Shown here: piece by piece, positions 37,750 through 48,769 of the stretch | How the letters are laid out: every line of letters begins with the position of its first letter | Position numbering within the stretch: the stretch's first letter is position 1 | Assembly: GCF_022539665.2 (NCBI RefSeq) | Contig: NC_081338.1 | Span: forward strand, 8,192,463-8,256,462 | Reading direction: 5' to 3' | DNA length: 64,000 nucleotides | From: Daphnia carinata | Lineage: Eukaryota > Arthropoda > Branchiopoda > Diplostraca > Daphniidae | Translations under genes and position numbers: made by a program | The notes under the pieces: model-generated | Database searches by the model: none | What the model saw: only the letters and a program-made list of their open reading frames with translations | What the model was told of the DNA's origin: nothing

Positions 37750-39503
37750 AGATTACGTCCCGTAATCAGACTGCATGCATGGAAATGGATTCGGAAGCTG
37801 GTTGCCGTGATTTGTAGGTGGGGCGGCAGCATACGACCCAAATGACGGTAAAAAGGCCGCAACTATAGCAAATGTACGTAAGAAAAGAAGCACTAAAAGG
37901 CATAATATGCCGATGAAAAAAAATAGTTCTTGATAGTCTCCCACCAACATGTATAACTTCCGACACCAGATGCCGTCACAAAAATGTTTGGCGCACTAGG
38001 TCTTTGACGTAAGGTATATTCCGATGGCGGGTGTTCGTTGATCGCGTCAGCTATATCGGCCATGATGTCCATGAGATTAAGCATGTTGTCGGTATATGCC
38101 GGATTACTTTGATGCACGTAGTCCTAAAACTCGACGTTTTCGCAGCGAAAAGAGTGTGCGAGCGTCTGCTCAGGCAACACAATTGTGGCTTCAATCAGCT
38201 CCTGTGTTGTTGCGGAAAGCATAAGGTTTGTCGTTAAAGTTTACGAATCCATTTGTCCAATAGCAAGGGGAATATTTAACACGTTCCCAGCCATCGAGGT
38301 TAATTGTATAATTTTGGAATTTTGGTTGCGGTCCGCAAGAAGTCAAAATAGTATCAAATGTGACATTTAAGGCTTTACACTTGATCAGTACAGCCGTTTT
38401 ACCGAATGCTTGTAATTTTGTGCACTTGGGTAATTGTTGTTGTGAGGCTGCTAACCATCCATTATATTGAGCAGTTGTAACGGCTCTTTCATGTTTGGCT
38501 TTGCGACCATCGCAGTTTAATTGAATTTATCGTGCCAATTCGTTTTCATGATCGGTCAGTTGATCTCGAATATATTGAATATTAGCCGGTATGTTTAAAT
38601 CTTCAGCGCTAGATGGCGCTGGGGGCTCCGATGTTGTTGTTGAATTTTTCATGATGGCCGCCGTTGTGACAAAGAGTTGTGATTGGCCAAGGATTTCAAA
38701 GGTAGAAGTCGTATTGGAGCAATTTTTCTGTATTGAAACACAGCGTGATATCGGCAACAAATGAAAGTCTAGTTGATTTCGGTCGTCTTGAAGTCTGAAA
38801 ATTTGTTTTTCCTCAGGTAATTGTATCAACTTGCCGGTACCTTCTTCGACAAGCCGGGTAATTGATTTAGTTTTCTGTGTGTAGGTTTTGTCCCAAATCA
38901 GAGTTAAATGATTATGTGACAAATTTCCTGATGCAGCAGAAGCAGTTCCGATAGGTGTCGAAAATTCCGCATTCTCCCTTTGTTGGAAAAGTTGAATTTT
39001 ATCGAGAACACAGTTTATTATTTCGGAATCGATTGTTTGCAACCAATATCCAGAAACATCGGGTTCGTCGTCGAACAAAAATTTTCCTTCCGAAAAAGTC
39101 ATTCGTTGATCGTCGCACCTTTTATTGTTTATCATTTCGTTACACTCAGCGGGTGTTGTATCGATGGAAATTTTATCTGGCACGATCACTGTTTGTCCAA
39201 AAAAATTCATTGTAATATGTCTTATATTTTTCCAGCGCGCACAAATATATCCCGGAAACTTGATCGCAGCTCGTTCTTCACTATATACGGAATATTTTAC
39301 ACTGATGGCACGATTTTCGGTAGATTTCGGCTACAATTCGCGTCAGAGAATTGAATAATTCCCATTTTCGACGGCTCCGAACAATCGCACACGGTTGTTT
39401 CAAATGCTCGCGAGTGTAACCCGTGAAGGCACAATAACAGCAGAAATGGAAATAGAGATATTTCTATATACGGAAGAGTATACTGTATAAAAAAAACATA
39501 CAA
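37750..39503 (-). pseudogene. Envelope-type glycoprotein of an LTR element, decayed
   Basis: The frame opens at 39503 with a hydrophobic leader, shifts near 39300 and continues as a Cys-rich ectodomain (38527-39210, 227 residues). After the stop at 38527-38529 related sequence continues to about 38200. A membrane-spanning remnant lies at about 37790-37920. Its place directly before an LTR fits a captured envelope gene. The Cys pattern and a CYW..GFVNFN-like block (about 38225-38290) recall glycoproteins of Jingchuvirales-like viruses captured by BEL/Pao elements; that assignment is inference and needs a search. Frameshifts and stops make it non-functional here. No pol gene of this element is visible. 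Confidence 0.55.
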
Positions 39504-40931
39504 GAATAAAAGAGAACAATGTAACTGACAAAAATATATAACTTTATCGTGTGGGTTTTATAAAATAGGATCAAACATAGGAAGTGAAAGAGTAAGAAAA
39601 ACGAAAGTGAAAAATAGTCTACGGCTTTTGAAAGGTCAACTACTTTCCCGTCGGCTTTTCCTAGTTAGCTACGGCAAAAAGGGAAGGAAAATATAGGACA
39701 CTGGAATATAACTGTGTTTTCGGGGGGAAGAAAAATTTATGTATCGTAATTAGTAGCGTTGGAAAGAGGAGAAGATATACTTAATTATCTAAAAGAGAAA
39801 ACAATAAAATATAATATAGTTTAGCGGGGAGGACGAGAAGAAAGACGTTTAAAAGTTTACGGTGGAAAAAGTTTTTTTGCCGTGAAAGGACATACGCAGT
39901 GTTCGAATTTTCCTAAGTTCTAAAAAGGCGGTAGGGATAGCACATAAAGAAAAGTATACTACGACGCACAAAGAAAATGCAGTTAACGGAAACAATTGGT
40001 ATATTACCCAATCTTTTACGCCAGGTGTAAAATAGTAGCTAATAGCTCTATGGTAGCGCTCTCAGCTTTAATGCTTAAGGTCTGAGGTTCAAATCCCCAG
40101 TTTGGCTAGTTAACTCTTCATTTTCGAAGTAGCTGATATATCAAGCTACAAGAAGGCGTGCATATGAATTCGGAAAATAGATATATGATGAAATAGAAAG
40201 ATGCGAAAGTTAGATTTTTTCTACGTCCTACGTAGTGAGAAAGAAAGAGAGAAAGAGAATGGAAGGAAGAGACAGAGAGAAAGAATGTGATATATGAGAA
40301 GAAGTGGCTCTATCCCTCAAGGCGTTAAACAAGGCCATTCGCTCCAGACATATTGTGTTGAAAACGAGACATGTTACTTGCCCTGTGGCAAAACGTAGAG
40401 GCAATATTAACGCGTATAAATGGGGAGTATACTGTCTATGAAAAAGAAGGAATAGAAGGTGAAAACTCTACCTGGCGCGAGAGAGATAAAGAATAAGAAT
40501 AAGGGAAATGGAAAAATGCGAGAATGCATTTTCAGCAACTTGTGTCATTTACTAGAAAGAAGTCTGTCGCGGATAACGTGTGGCGAATGGGCAGAGAAAA
40601 TTTTTACTTTTTATTATAAGAACGGGAGTTGGGTTGTTTTAATAACTTGACAGACGGACAAGTTATGCATGTAGCATATACTTATTCGCCCTCTTCTACA
40701 AGCAACCCTAACCTAAGGTAATGAAGTTTTCAAAACCTTTATTTTATTTTGTTTTTCCTATAATGGTTCCCTCCCTAGGTTCCAGCGTTTATCTTATGAA
40801 GAAATGGAACTTTTTTAGCTACGGCCTATTTTTATTGTCATGTAACACGGAAGGGAAACTGGTTACATAGAATAGGTAGGGACTACATAAAAATAGTTAG
40901 AAAATTTTTGTTGTTGATTTTCTTCTGCTGT
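39504..40931. other. Stretch without a recognisable gene
   Basis: It is AT-rich with G/A-rich tracts (for example 40235-40300). If the glycoprotein element were complete, its pol gene should lie here on the minus strand, but no reverse transcriptase or integrase motif is seen. A tRNA-like segment lies at 40036-40108. Confidence 0.5.
40036..40108 (+). tRNA. tRNA-like sequence, probably a pseudogene or SINE head
   Basis: The 73-base segment has a pairing 7-bp acceptor stem (TAGCTAA with TTGGCTA, one G-T pair), an A-box-like AGCTCTATGGTAGCG and a B-box GGTTCAAATCC with a nearly paired T stem. The anticodon arm pairs poorly, so no amino acid can be assigned. Confidence 0.45.
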
Positions 40932-41378
40932 TTAGTATGGTGGTGGATAACGGTGTTCGTGGAAGTGGAGACAAAGATCATCGTCTGCGCAGCTCTCGGC
41001 TGGCCATCCGAAAAGCGGCGGATGCCGATTCGCCGGATCCAAATCCAGGATTTCTTTAAACCACTCTGTGGGTTTTCTCCATTTTCCCAGTTCAATGGAT
41101 CGGACCATCAGCTGGGTAAGTGAATGCGTCACGGCATCGAGCTCCTCTTGATGTTCGCGGACTCGTCTCCGGAATTCTTCCGCTGGGTTGAGGTCTGCTG
41201 CAGCTGCGGCTGCGGCTGGTGCGGCTGCGGCTGGTGCGGCTTCTTCTTGCGGTGGTGCGATTGGGGCGTCGGGATTAATTTGCGGTTCCTCGGCAGCGTG
41301 AAACTGTTGCAGATTCTGTCGACACGCCCGTTTCGCGGCGCTTCCTCCTGAACGGTTATCTTTGTTGTTGTCGACCAT
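40932..41378 (-). CDS. Unrecognised Ala/Pro-rich small protein with LDPAxRHPPL motif (148 aa)
   Basis: The ATG at 41376-41378 starts a 148-residue protein. Its first 60 residues are polar, then an Ala/Pro-rich tract (about residues 35-62) leads to a charged, probably helical segment (about 66-110). The C-terminal part contains WFKEILDLDPANRHPPLFGW (about 105-124). No signal peptide or membrane helix is seen. A second protein at 51990-52397 shares the ILDLDPAxRHPPLxxWP block and the same architecture, so the motif is under some conservation. I do not recognise the family. It could be a lineage-specific host gene or part of a mobile element. Function unknown. Confidence 0.5.
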   Translation of the reverse strand: MVDNNKDNRSGGSAAKRACRQNLQQFHAAEEPQINPDAPIAPPQEEAAPAAAAPAAAAAAADLNPAEEFRRRVREHQEELDAVTHSLTQLMVRSIELGKWRKPTEWFKEILDLDPANRHPPLFGWPAESCADDDLCLHFHEHRYPPPY

Positions 41379-41946
41379 TGTAGAGAGAATATCTTTTCTT
41401 GTTTTTTTGTTCTAAACGTCTCTTAGCTGTGGATAACTGCGAGTGTAGGTCTGCGAGGAGATGTGTCGTGACTTTTATAGTCAAGAAAATCCTCACTGGC
41501 TGTTCACACCCGTTTTGAGATTGGTTTTTATTTTCAACATCTTCATTATTTCTCGGTGTCAGCTGAATTGTTTCTTCATATCTCCAGTTCCGCTTATTTG
41601 GCGTGAAAAGCAACAGCGATTGGTTTCTTTTTCCCTGTTCGAATATTGGTTCTTTCCTTTCCACCACTTGGTTGGTTTATTGGATTATTTTAATTTGTTA
41701 AAGGTAGTAGAGAAATAAGAAAAAGTGAAGGAAGACAACAGTACAGGTGACGTTAGTTGTTACAAGGTTTTGAAGCTGTTATACAGTGTAAGTGTTTAGC
41801 GACCTGTCGGTATTATCTTCATTGGATATTGATTGAACGGCTCATGCGTATAGCCCGCGACAGCGACTCGGGAGCACCGCGTTCTATTCCTTTCACCTGG
41901 CAAAAATTTTACCTATACCTAGGGAGCACACGGAGAAGATCCAGTA
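41379..41946. other. Stretch without a recognisable gene
   Basis: This is upstream flank of the minus-strand small-protein gene and may hold its promoter. An overlapping minus-strand open frame to about 41667 has no recognisable domain. A GACAGCGACTCGGGAGC-containing segment at about 41855-41875 is GC-rich against an AT-rich background. Confidence 0.4.
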
Positions 41947-42626
41947 AATAGGACAAAATTTTATTTGACAGCACAAATTAGAAAGATTAGCAAAAGATGA
42001 GCTTTACCTTGAAGCCGATGAAGGAGGATTAAACATAAGCAATGTTCAAATGAAATATCGTTCCCTCTTTTTAGAAAACCTGATTGTTCACTTAATGAAA
42101 AATCCCAAAAGCGAAAATGGGAAAATGCTTAGTTACTGGTTAGGATTTAAACTGAGAAAAGTTATAGACATTACACCTGGACCAAGCTGTGATAAACCTC
42201 TTTTATTTTTAAAAAATGTTGTGGAAGATATTCACAAAATAGGACAAAAAACAATATTAACCCAGGAAATTAAAACCAAAGAAACATACCATATACTAGT
42301 CAATAAAGTAAAAAAAAACCCCAAAGATAATTACAAAAAATCCAAATACTAATTTTTGACCAGATTTTAAAGCACTAACACAAAAATTTTTATCACCTTT
42401 GCAAAAAGAACATCTTTTTATGTAAATCCATAACGTACTCCCAACCAAAGAAGGATTAATTAAATGTAACCAAATAACATCATCTACCTGTGACCGATGT
42501 GAAGAAATAGAAACAATACAACACTTATTTCAATGTAAAGTAACTAAACCAGCAGTTAAATACATTCAAAGACGCATTTGAAGAATGTACGAAAACAAAT
42601 TTTGCCAAAATTTAAAACAACTATAT
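41947..42626 (+). pseudogene. LINE 3' end, 5' part of a fragment split by the Gypsy element
   Basis: The frame reads an EADEGGLNISNVQMKYRSLF-like block (about 42010-42075), typical of the region after reverse transcriptase in many LINEs. A zinc-binding region with LPTKEGLIKC, TCDRCEE and QHLFQCK (about 42430-42545) follows. It has stops and frame changes at about 42320-42355 and 42421. It stops abruptly at the Gypsy insertion and resumes at 51312. The 5' part of the LINE is missing. Confidence 0.7.
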
Positions 42627-43002
42627 TGTAGCGAATGGTTTCTTGCTAGTTCAAGAAAGACGAGAGTGGCCTGGGAGAGAGCTTCAACGCTCCGTTATAG
42701 CTGTAACGGGGAGACTCACCATCCGTCGGAAATGGTCGTCTTCCTCCATCCGATCGCTTTAGCCTTGGATGGACGGAAGATGCGAACCATGAAAAACCCG
42801 GGCAGAGTAGTCAGGCAGTGGGTAGTCTGGTCGGACGTGAGTTAGTCGTGTTAGTCTACTTTCTTTAACTGGTGCGTTTCTGCCCTCAGTGTAAGCAGTT
42901 TTTCCCCCTTTGATGTTATCCTTTTAGTGCTATGCCTTGTGTAGTTTGCCGTGTTGGTTAAAACCCTCAAATAAACAGTTACTCCCGTGATCGGTCGTTA
43001 CA
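42627..43002 (+). repeat. Gypsy 5' LTR (376 bp)
   Basis: It begins TGTAGCGAATGG and ends GTCGTTACA, with an AATAAA signal at about 42970. It lacks 12 bases that the 3' LTR has after GCTTCAACGC. Confidence 0.95.
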
Positions 43003-43299
43003 TGGTGGAGATGCAGGGTACACCTGCCTGCTAGAGTAAGGTAAGTCTTTTGGCGTTTTCGTGAAGGTAATAGTGGAGTAAGGAGCTAGGAGGCGGGTAC
43101 TGTTGAGAGGTCCTTGGGAAGTGCGACCAGCGGGTACGGTTACCTTAAATTGCTTGGGCATAGGACCACAGTTCCGGCCGAACTTCTTGCCCCTCTGTTT
43201 TCCTCCACTGCCTGTGAAGACCTTGTTCTGTGGGTAAAATAGGTGTACGGGGAGAACCTTGAGACCGGAGAGTCGTAGGATTTCGGGTTAGGGGGGTAG

Positions 43300-45627
43300 A
43301 TGAATTTTGGTCAACTTAGGCAAAGTAAAAGGATAAGGGGGATGGCAGCATCACCTGAGAGGGAGATTAGGGAGCGCGTAGAACAAGGAAGGGAATTGGG
43401 GGTTAAGCCTAAAGTCCCTACGGGAGCTTGCGTAGACGCAGGGACTCAGACTTCACCCACGATCAGCTTCGAATCCTGGAGCTGAATCTCAGAAACCGGT
43501 CGGGAGCGTAGGTGCACAGACTCAGGTTGTCTGTAATTACCAGAGGTTGCGAGCGCAACAGAACCCCGGGATAGTGGGATCGGAGAGCAGACGGTAGTCG
43601 AGCCGGCGAGCACCTGTGAGGAAGTAGGTGGGAGAGAACGTGCGTCGACGTACCCACTTTTCCTAGACAGTAAGTCTGCCAGTAGAGGCGAATTAGTTGA
43701 GGGCGCAATAGATAGAACCGTCGCCGAATCCCTGCAGTGGGACTCGGGAGATTTGCGCGAGGTTTTGGCGGAATCGGGACCCTCAGAAGGAGAGACTAGT
43801 GAAGACTTGGGTTCAAGCTTCCAGGGTTCAAGCTTCCGGGGTTGGAGAGGTCCTAACGATTCTTCGAAAGATTCGCCTGTAGAGACTTCTAGTGACGAAG
43901 AGGAGACAAGCAGCGAACGTTCTAGTAGCACCGTCCCTTCCCCCTTGACACAGTTGGCAATGGCTCAGCGGGCACCGGCCCCTCAGCTGAAGTATCGTTC
44001 TCCTCCAATTTTCTACGGGAAAAAGGAGGAGGATGCGGCCGATTGGTTGGAGGGCTACGAGAGTACTGCTCAGTACAATCGTTGGGGGAATACCGAGAAG
44101 GCCGAAAATTTTGGGATGCATCTGGATGGGGCGGCTCGTAAGTGGTTCCTTTGCTCGGGCGCTCCCACGGATTGGGAGGATACTCCAGCGGTGGCAGCGG
44201 CCCCGGGGGTAGCTGCTGTCCCGGCGGTGCCCGGGTTGCGAACGAGATTCCTCACGGAATTTCAGTCACAGCATTATGGCCGCTATCAAGAAGCTAGACT
44301 ACGGCAGCGCAAGCAGGGCATCGAGGAATCGGGAGTAGAATACTTCTACGACGTAATCGACTTATGTCGTAAGGTAGATCCGGGGATGTCTGAGGAGGCA
44401 AAAGTAGACTATCTTTTTAGGGGACTGAAGCCCACCTTGCTGGAGAAGGTTTGGATAGTTAGCCCCAAAACGTCCGCAGAGTTTTTGGTAGCCCTAAAAT
44501 TGCACTCCGAGGCCTCGGAATTAGCTAATCGACTCGACTGGGCCATTAGCGTCCTGGGCGCTGCGAAGGGTGGGGCACCACCTAAGCAAGATACGAAAGA
44601 CGAGTTACGCGACTTATTTCTTGAGTTAAAGGCGGAACTCGCTGAATTGAAGCGGGCAGCTAAATCCTCGGGGACCACTGCTAAGAGGGAGGGGGCGAGG
44701 TCTCCACAGGGTTCCGTCTCCTTCGCGTCACGCACGTCGGATGGGAAACCGATTTGCCATAGGTTTGGGAAAGCAGGTCACATCGCTCGCTATTGTATGG
44801 CGGAAAAGGTGAATGACAAAAAGAAGGAGCCGGCGCGCAAGCAGCCGGATGCGGGACGCGACGACCCGCAGGATGATAGAAAGGGGAGCCGGAAGGACGA
44901 CCGAAGAGACGGGTCGCGCACAGATGGGGCAACCCGTGAGAAGAAGGTCGAAAGTCGCGAAGCCCGAGAAAGCGATAGCATGAGCGTCGGGATGGTCTCG
45001 ACCGACGAGGACGAAGCCCAGGAACCAACGGTCCTGCTTATAGACTCTTCTCGTTTAATTACGGAAACTGTAACCTGTCAGGGAGTGGATATTCGGGCCG
45101 TAATCGACACTGGCGCCGTAGTATCGGTGGCGTCTCCTGATTTACAGCGGAAGCTACAGAGGGAACGGGTAGAGTGGGATGGGCCGTCGGTGGTGATGGT
45201 AAATGGTCAGAAGGCCCCTCCGTTAGGAGCTATGGAGTTAGAGATCGAGCACCAGGGTAAAAGGGCCAGCGGTCAAGTACTAGTACTCGAGATGAGAGGC
45301 ATCGAGTTACTGCTAGGGAATGATTTCCTTAGCCAGTTTAAAAGGTTGCAAATTAACTATGATGCGGAGCGCCCGGAGTTGGTGCTAGGGAGCCTAGTGG
45401 AAGAGTTGGCTGAAGAGGCAGAGCGCAGGTCAAGGCCGAAGATAGTAGCCAAGAAAGCTAGAATGCTCCCTCCCCGGGCCATTGTTCCGGTAGAGATTGA
45501 ACCTACAAATTTGGGGGAAGCAACTTGGATGATTGAGCCCTCTGAGCATCTCTCGCGGGTTAAGAGAGTTACCACCGGGAAGGTGCTAGTGTCAGCTGAC
45601 CCCTACTCGATCGCGTACTCATCGTAA
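43300..45627 (+). pseudogene. Gypsy gag-protease, two early in-frame stops
   Basis: One frame runs from ATG 43300 to the stop at 45625-45627, broken only by TGA at 43483-43485 and TAA at 43534-43536. The gag capsid-like region lies at about 43990-44560 (PIFYGKKEEDAADWLEGY). A knuckle at about 44752-44800 reads CHRFGKAGHIARYC, where Phe replaces the second Cys of the usual CCHC. A protease with DTGA follows at about 45106. The frame ends just before pol, which continues in the -1 frame from about 45606; whether this is programmed shifting or damage cannot be told from one copy. The protein would build particles and process the polyprotein. Confidence 0.88.
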
Positions 45628-48560
45628 ATTGGGCTAATCGCCAAACGTACTTGCGGGAGGGCACGGTGTTAGGCCAGATGGAGATCATCGATTCTTCTGT
45701 GGTACCCATTGAGGGAGCTGTGCAGCAAAACGGAGAGGAAGGTGCGGCTATCGTGCTAACGTCCGAGGAGGTCCTTCCCGACTTTTCGGATGCGGGGGCC
45801 ATCCCCCGCGAAGCCTTTAGAAAACAAGTTTCGGCAGACCTCCCTGCCGCTGAAGCTGAAAAGCTGGTGGACGTACTCGAAGAGTTTAACACCTGTTTTG
45901 CGTTGAGAGATGGTGAACTAGGGATGCGCCGAGAGGCTGAGCACCGCATTAACACGGGGACTGCAGCACCCGTTCACCAACCGCCCTACAAAAGCGCGTG
46001 GAAAGAAAGAGCAATAGTCCAGGAACAGGTCGACCAAATGCTAAAAAAGGGTGTGATCGAGCGCTCAAGCAGCCCTTGGCCTCGCCTGTGGTTCTGGTAA
46101 AGAAAAAGGATGGAAGCTGGCGTTTTTCTGTCGACTATCGTCGGTGAACTCCATCTCAGTAAGGGACGTATACCCTTTGCCGAGAATCGAAGAGACGCTG
46201 TCGCGTATGGGAAATGCCTGTATTTTTAGCAACATCGACCTTGAGAGTGGGTACTGGCAGGTACCCCTTCACGAGGCCGACAAAGAAAAGACCGCGTTCG
46301 TCACCCCCGACGGCCTATACCAGTTCCTGGTGATGCCGTTTGGGTTGGCTTCAGCCCCCGGGACCTTCCAACGGATGATGGATTTAGTCCTGGCCGGACT
46401 TAGGTGGTCAATTTGCCTCGTCTACCTGGATGACATAATTATCTACGCTTCGGGAGTGAAAGAACATTTAAGCCGAGTCCGTCAAGTTCTGACCGCCTTA
46501 CAAAGTGCGGGCTTAAAGATCAAGTTAGTCAAATGTCAGTTTGGAGCCAGTGAGATCAAAGCTCTTGGTCACGTAATCAGTGGACTAGGTGTCCGCCCTG
46601 ATCCCGATAAAATTAACGCCATTGTCAACTTTCCCATTCCATCCTCTTTCAATAAACCGAGCGAAAGGTTGAAATGCGTACGTAGCTTCGTTGGGTTGTG
46701 TTCTTATTACCGTAGGTTTATCCCTCAGTTCGCCCAGTCCGCAAAGCCGTTTACGGACCTGTTTAAGAAAGGAGGTTGTTTTGCGTGGGAAGCACCCCAG
46801 GAAGCGAGCTTCTTTTCATTGAAGCAGGCGTTGACTCGAGCTGCGATTTTAGCCTACCCCGATTTTGATAGGCCTTTTGAAATTCACCCTGACGCTTGTG
46901 ACTACGGCCTAGGGGCCGTACTGCTACAACGTTTTGACAATGTGGAGAGGCCATTGGCCTACGCGAGTCGACTACTGTCTAAAAGTGAAAATAACTATTC
47001 GATCACCGAGAAGGAGTGTTTGGCCTTGGTGTGGGCCGTGAAGAAGTTTCGCAGTTACATCTGGGGCATGGAAACTCTGGTGGTAACCGACCACCACGCC
47101 CTTTTTTGGTTGTTGACAAAGAAGGACTTAGCAGGGCGCCTAGCTCGTTGGAGTCTCCAGCTCCAAGAATTCTTGCTACGTATCGTTCATCGGAACGGGA
47201 GATTACATTCAGACGCGGACGCTCTCTCTCGTTACCCAACGGACTCTCCGCAAGAACTGGACGAAGAATTGCACTGTATGGTTGCTGCCCTGAGTGTCGA
47301 CCTGGAAAGCAAAAGTGCGTTACAGTGCGCCCAGAAAAATGAGTGGAAGCTTGTATTTGCTGAATTGGAAAAAGGGAAACCATACCCCCAATATCGTCTT
47401 AGGGATGGACTGCTATATCGTGCAAAAGTCATGGAAGACGGTCTCCTCTTACGTCTGTGTGTTCCCCAATCCTTCAGAGGGGAGGTGATGCGTGCTTGTC
47501 ATCACGACATTACTGCTGGATACTTGGGACTCACGCGGACACTACACAAGATACAGGCCCGGTATTGTTGGCCAGGCATGGGAGAGGAGATCCGTGATTT
47601 CCTGCGGAAGTGTCGCGAGTGTCAATCGCGCAAGCCGGTATACCAGCGTCCGGCTGGATTCATGGAAATCCAGCAAAGTGAGCGTCCCTTCGAGAGACTA
47701 GGAATGGACATTTTAGGTCCCTTCACTCTTCGAAAACCGGTAACACCAACATCATTGTTGCCGTTGACTACGTTACTAAGTGGGCAGAGACTAAAGCCCT
47801 GCCGAGAGCAGACGCCGCAGAGGTGGCTGACTTTTTGGTAAAAAGTGTGTTGTTACGTCATGGAGCCCCTCGTCAATTGACAACCGACCAAGGGCGCTGC
47901 TTTATGGCGGAGGTGACGCAGAAGGTGCTACAGGCGATGGAAATCAACCATACGTCCACCACGGCATACCGACCTCAGGCAAATGGGTTGGTCGAGCGGC
48001 TAAATCATACTCTAGCCGATATGCTATCTATGTATGTTGGTGTGGTGCAGTGTGGATCACCGGGATTGGGATGAATCCTTGCCGTTTGTAACCTTCGCCT
48101 ACAATACCAGCCGCCAGGAAAGTACGGGAAGGACCCCTTTTTACCTCGTGTATGGGATGGAGGCTTTTCTCCCTGTCGACGGTGCCTTGAGTTCCGACCC
48201 CAATCTTGTTCCTCCTCGCGACCGGGACCCAACGAAATGGGCCTTGGAAAGGTTACAACGAGCGTATCAGGACGTACAGAGGCTGAGCGCTACGGTACAC
48301 AAAAAGCAGAAGGTGCCGTACGATGAGGGACGCCGAGAAGCCCCGACTTATCTGCCTGGTGAAGAGGTGTTAATTTACAAACCAATCCGGAAGGTAGGGA
48401 AGTCGGAGAAGCTTCTGCATCGCTGGTTTGGGCCGTACACGGTTGTGCGCCAAACCACTCCCAGCAACTATGAGGTCAAGCTCGGCAAGTCCCCAAAATC
48501 CGAAATTGTACATGTCAAGCAGATCAAGCCTTTCGTCGATTGTGTGAGTCCTAGGCCCCA
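45606..48560 (+). pseudogene. Gypsy pol: reverse transcriptase, RNase H, integrase, frameshifted
   Basis: Pol opens with a VLIVNWANRQTYLREGTVLG-like linker (about 45615). The reverse transcriptase has YLDD (about 46421-46432) and a palm motif IDLESGYWQVPL. RNase H starts with YPDFDRPFEIHPDACDYGLG (about 46855). The integrase zinc-binding HHCC region lies at 47505-47625 and the core is at about 47690-48130. The frame breaks near 46075, 46143, 47733 and 48045. Restoring each would need one base, so several may be sequencing errors given the near-identical LTRs. The integrase C-terminus runs without a stop into the envelope region. Confidence 0.9.
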
Positions 48561-48769
48561 GGTGCAAGCCACCAGTGCTATGGGCACCGGCGATCAACCA
48601 GGGGAGACTTGTCTGCGTCGCCAACCCCGGGCCCACACTGGAAACCGGGCACCAGAACAACCACCGGAGCAACCACCGCCCGCGGAGTCCACCCTTCCGC
48701 GACCGGCCACACCGCCCGCTGAAGAGGGAGGTGGAGGCCTCCGACGTTCCGCAAGGATCCGAGCGGCCA

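Noticed and set aside
44681-45028. Antisense open frames across the Gypsy gag-pol (also 43446-43931 and 48370-48834)
   Set aside because: They mirror the GC-rich coding strand and carry no domain.
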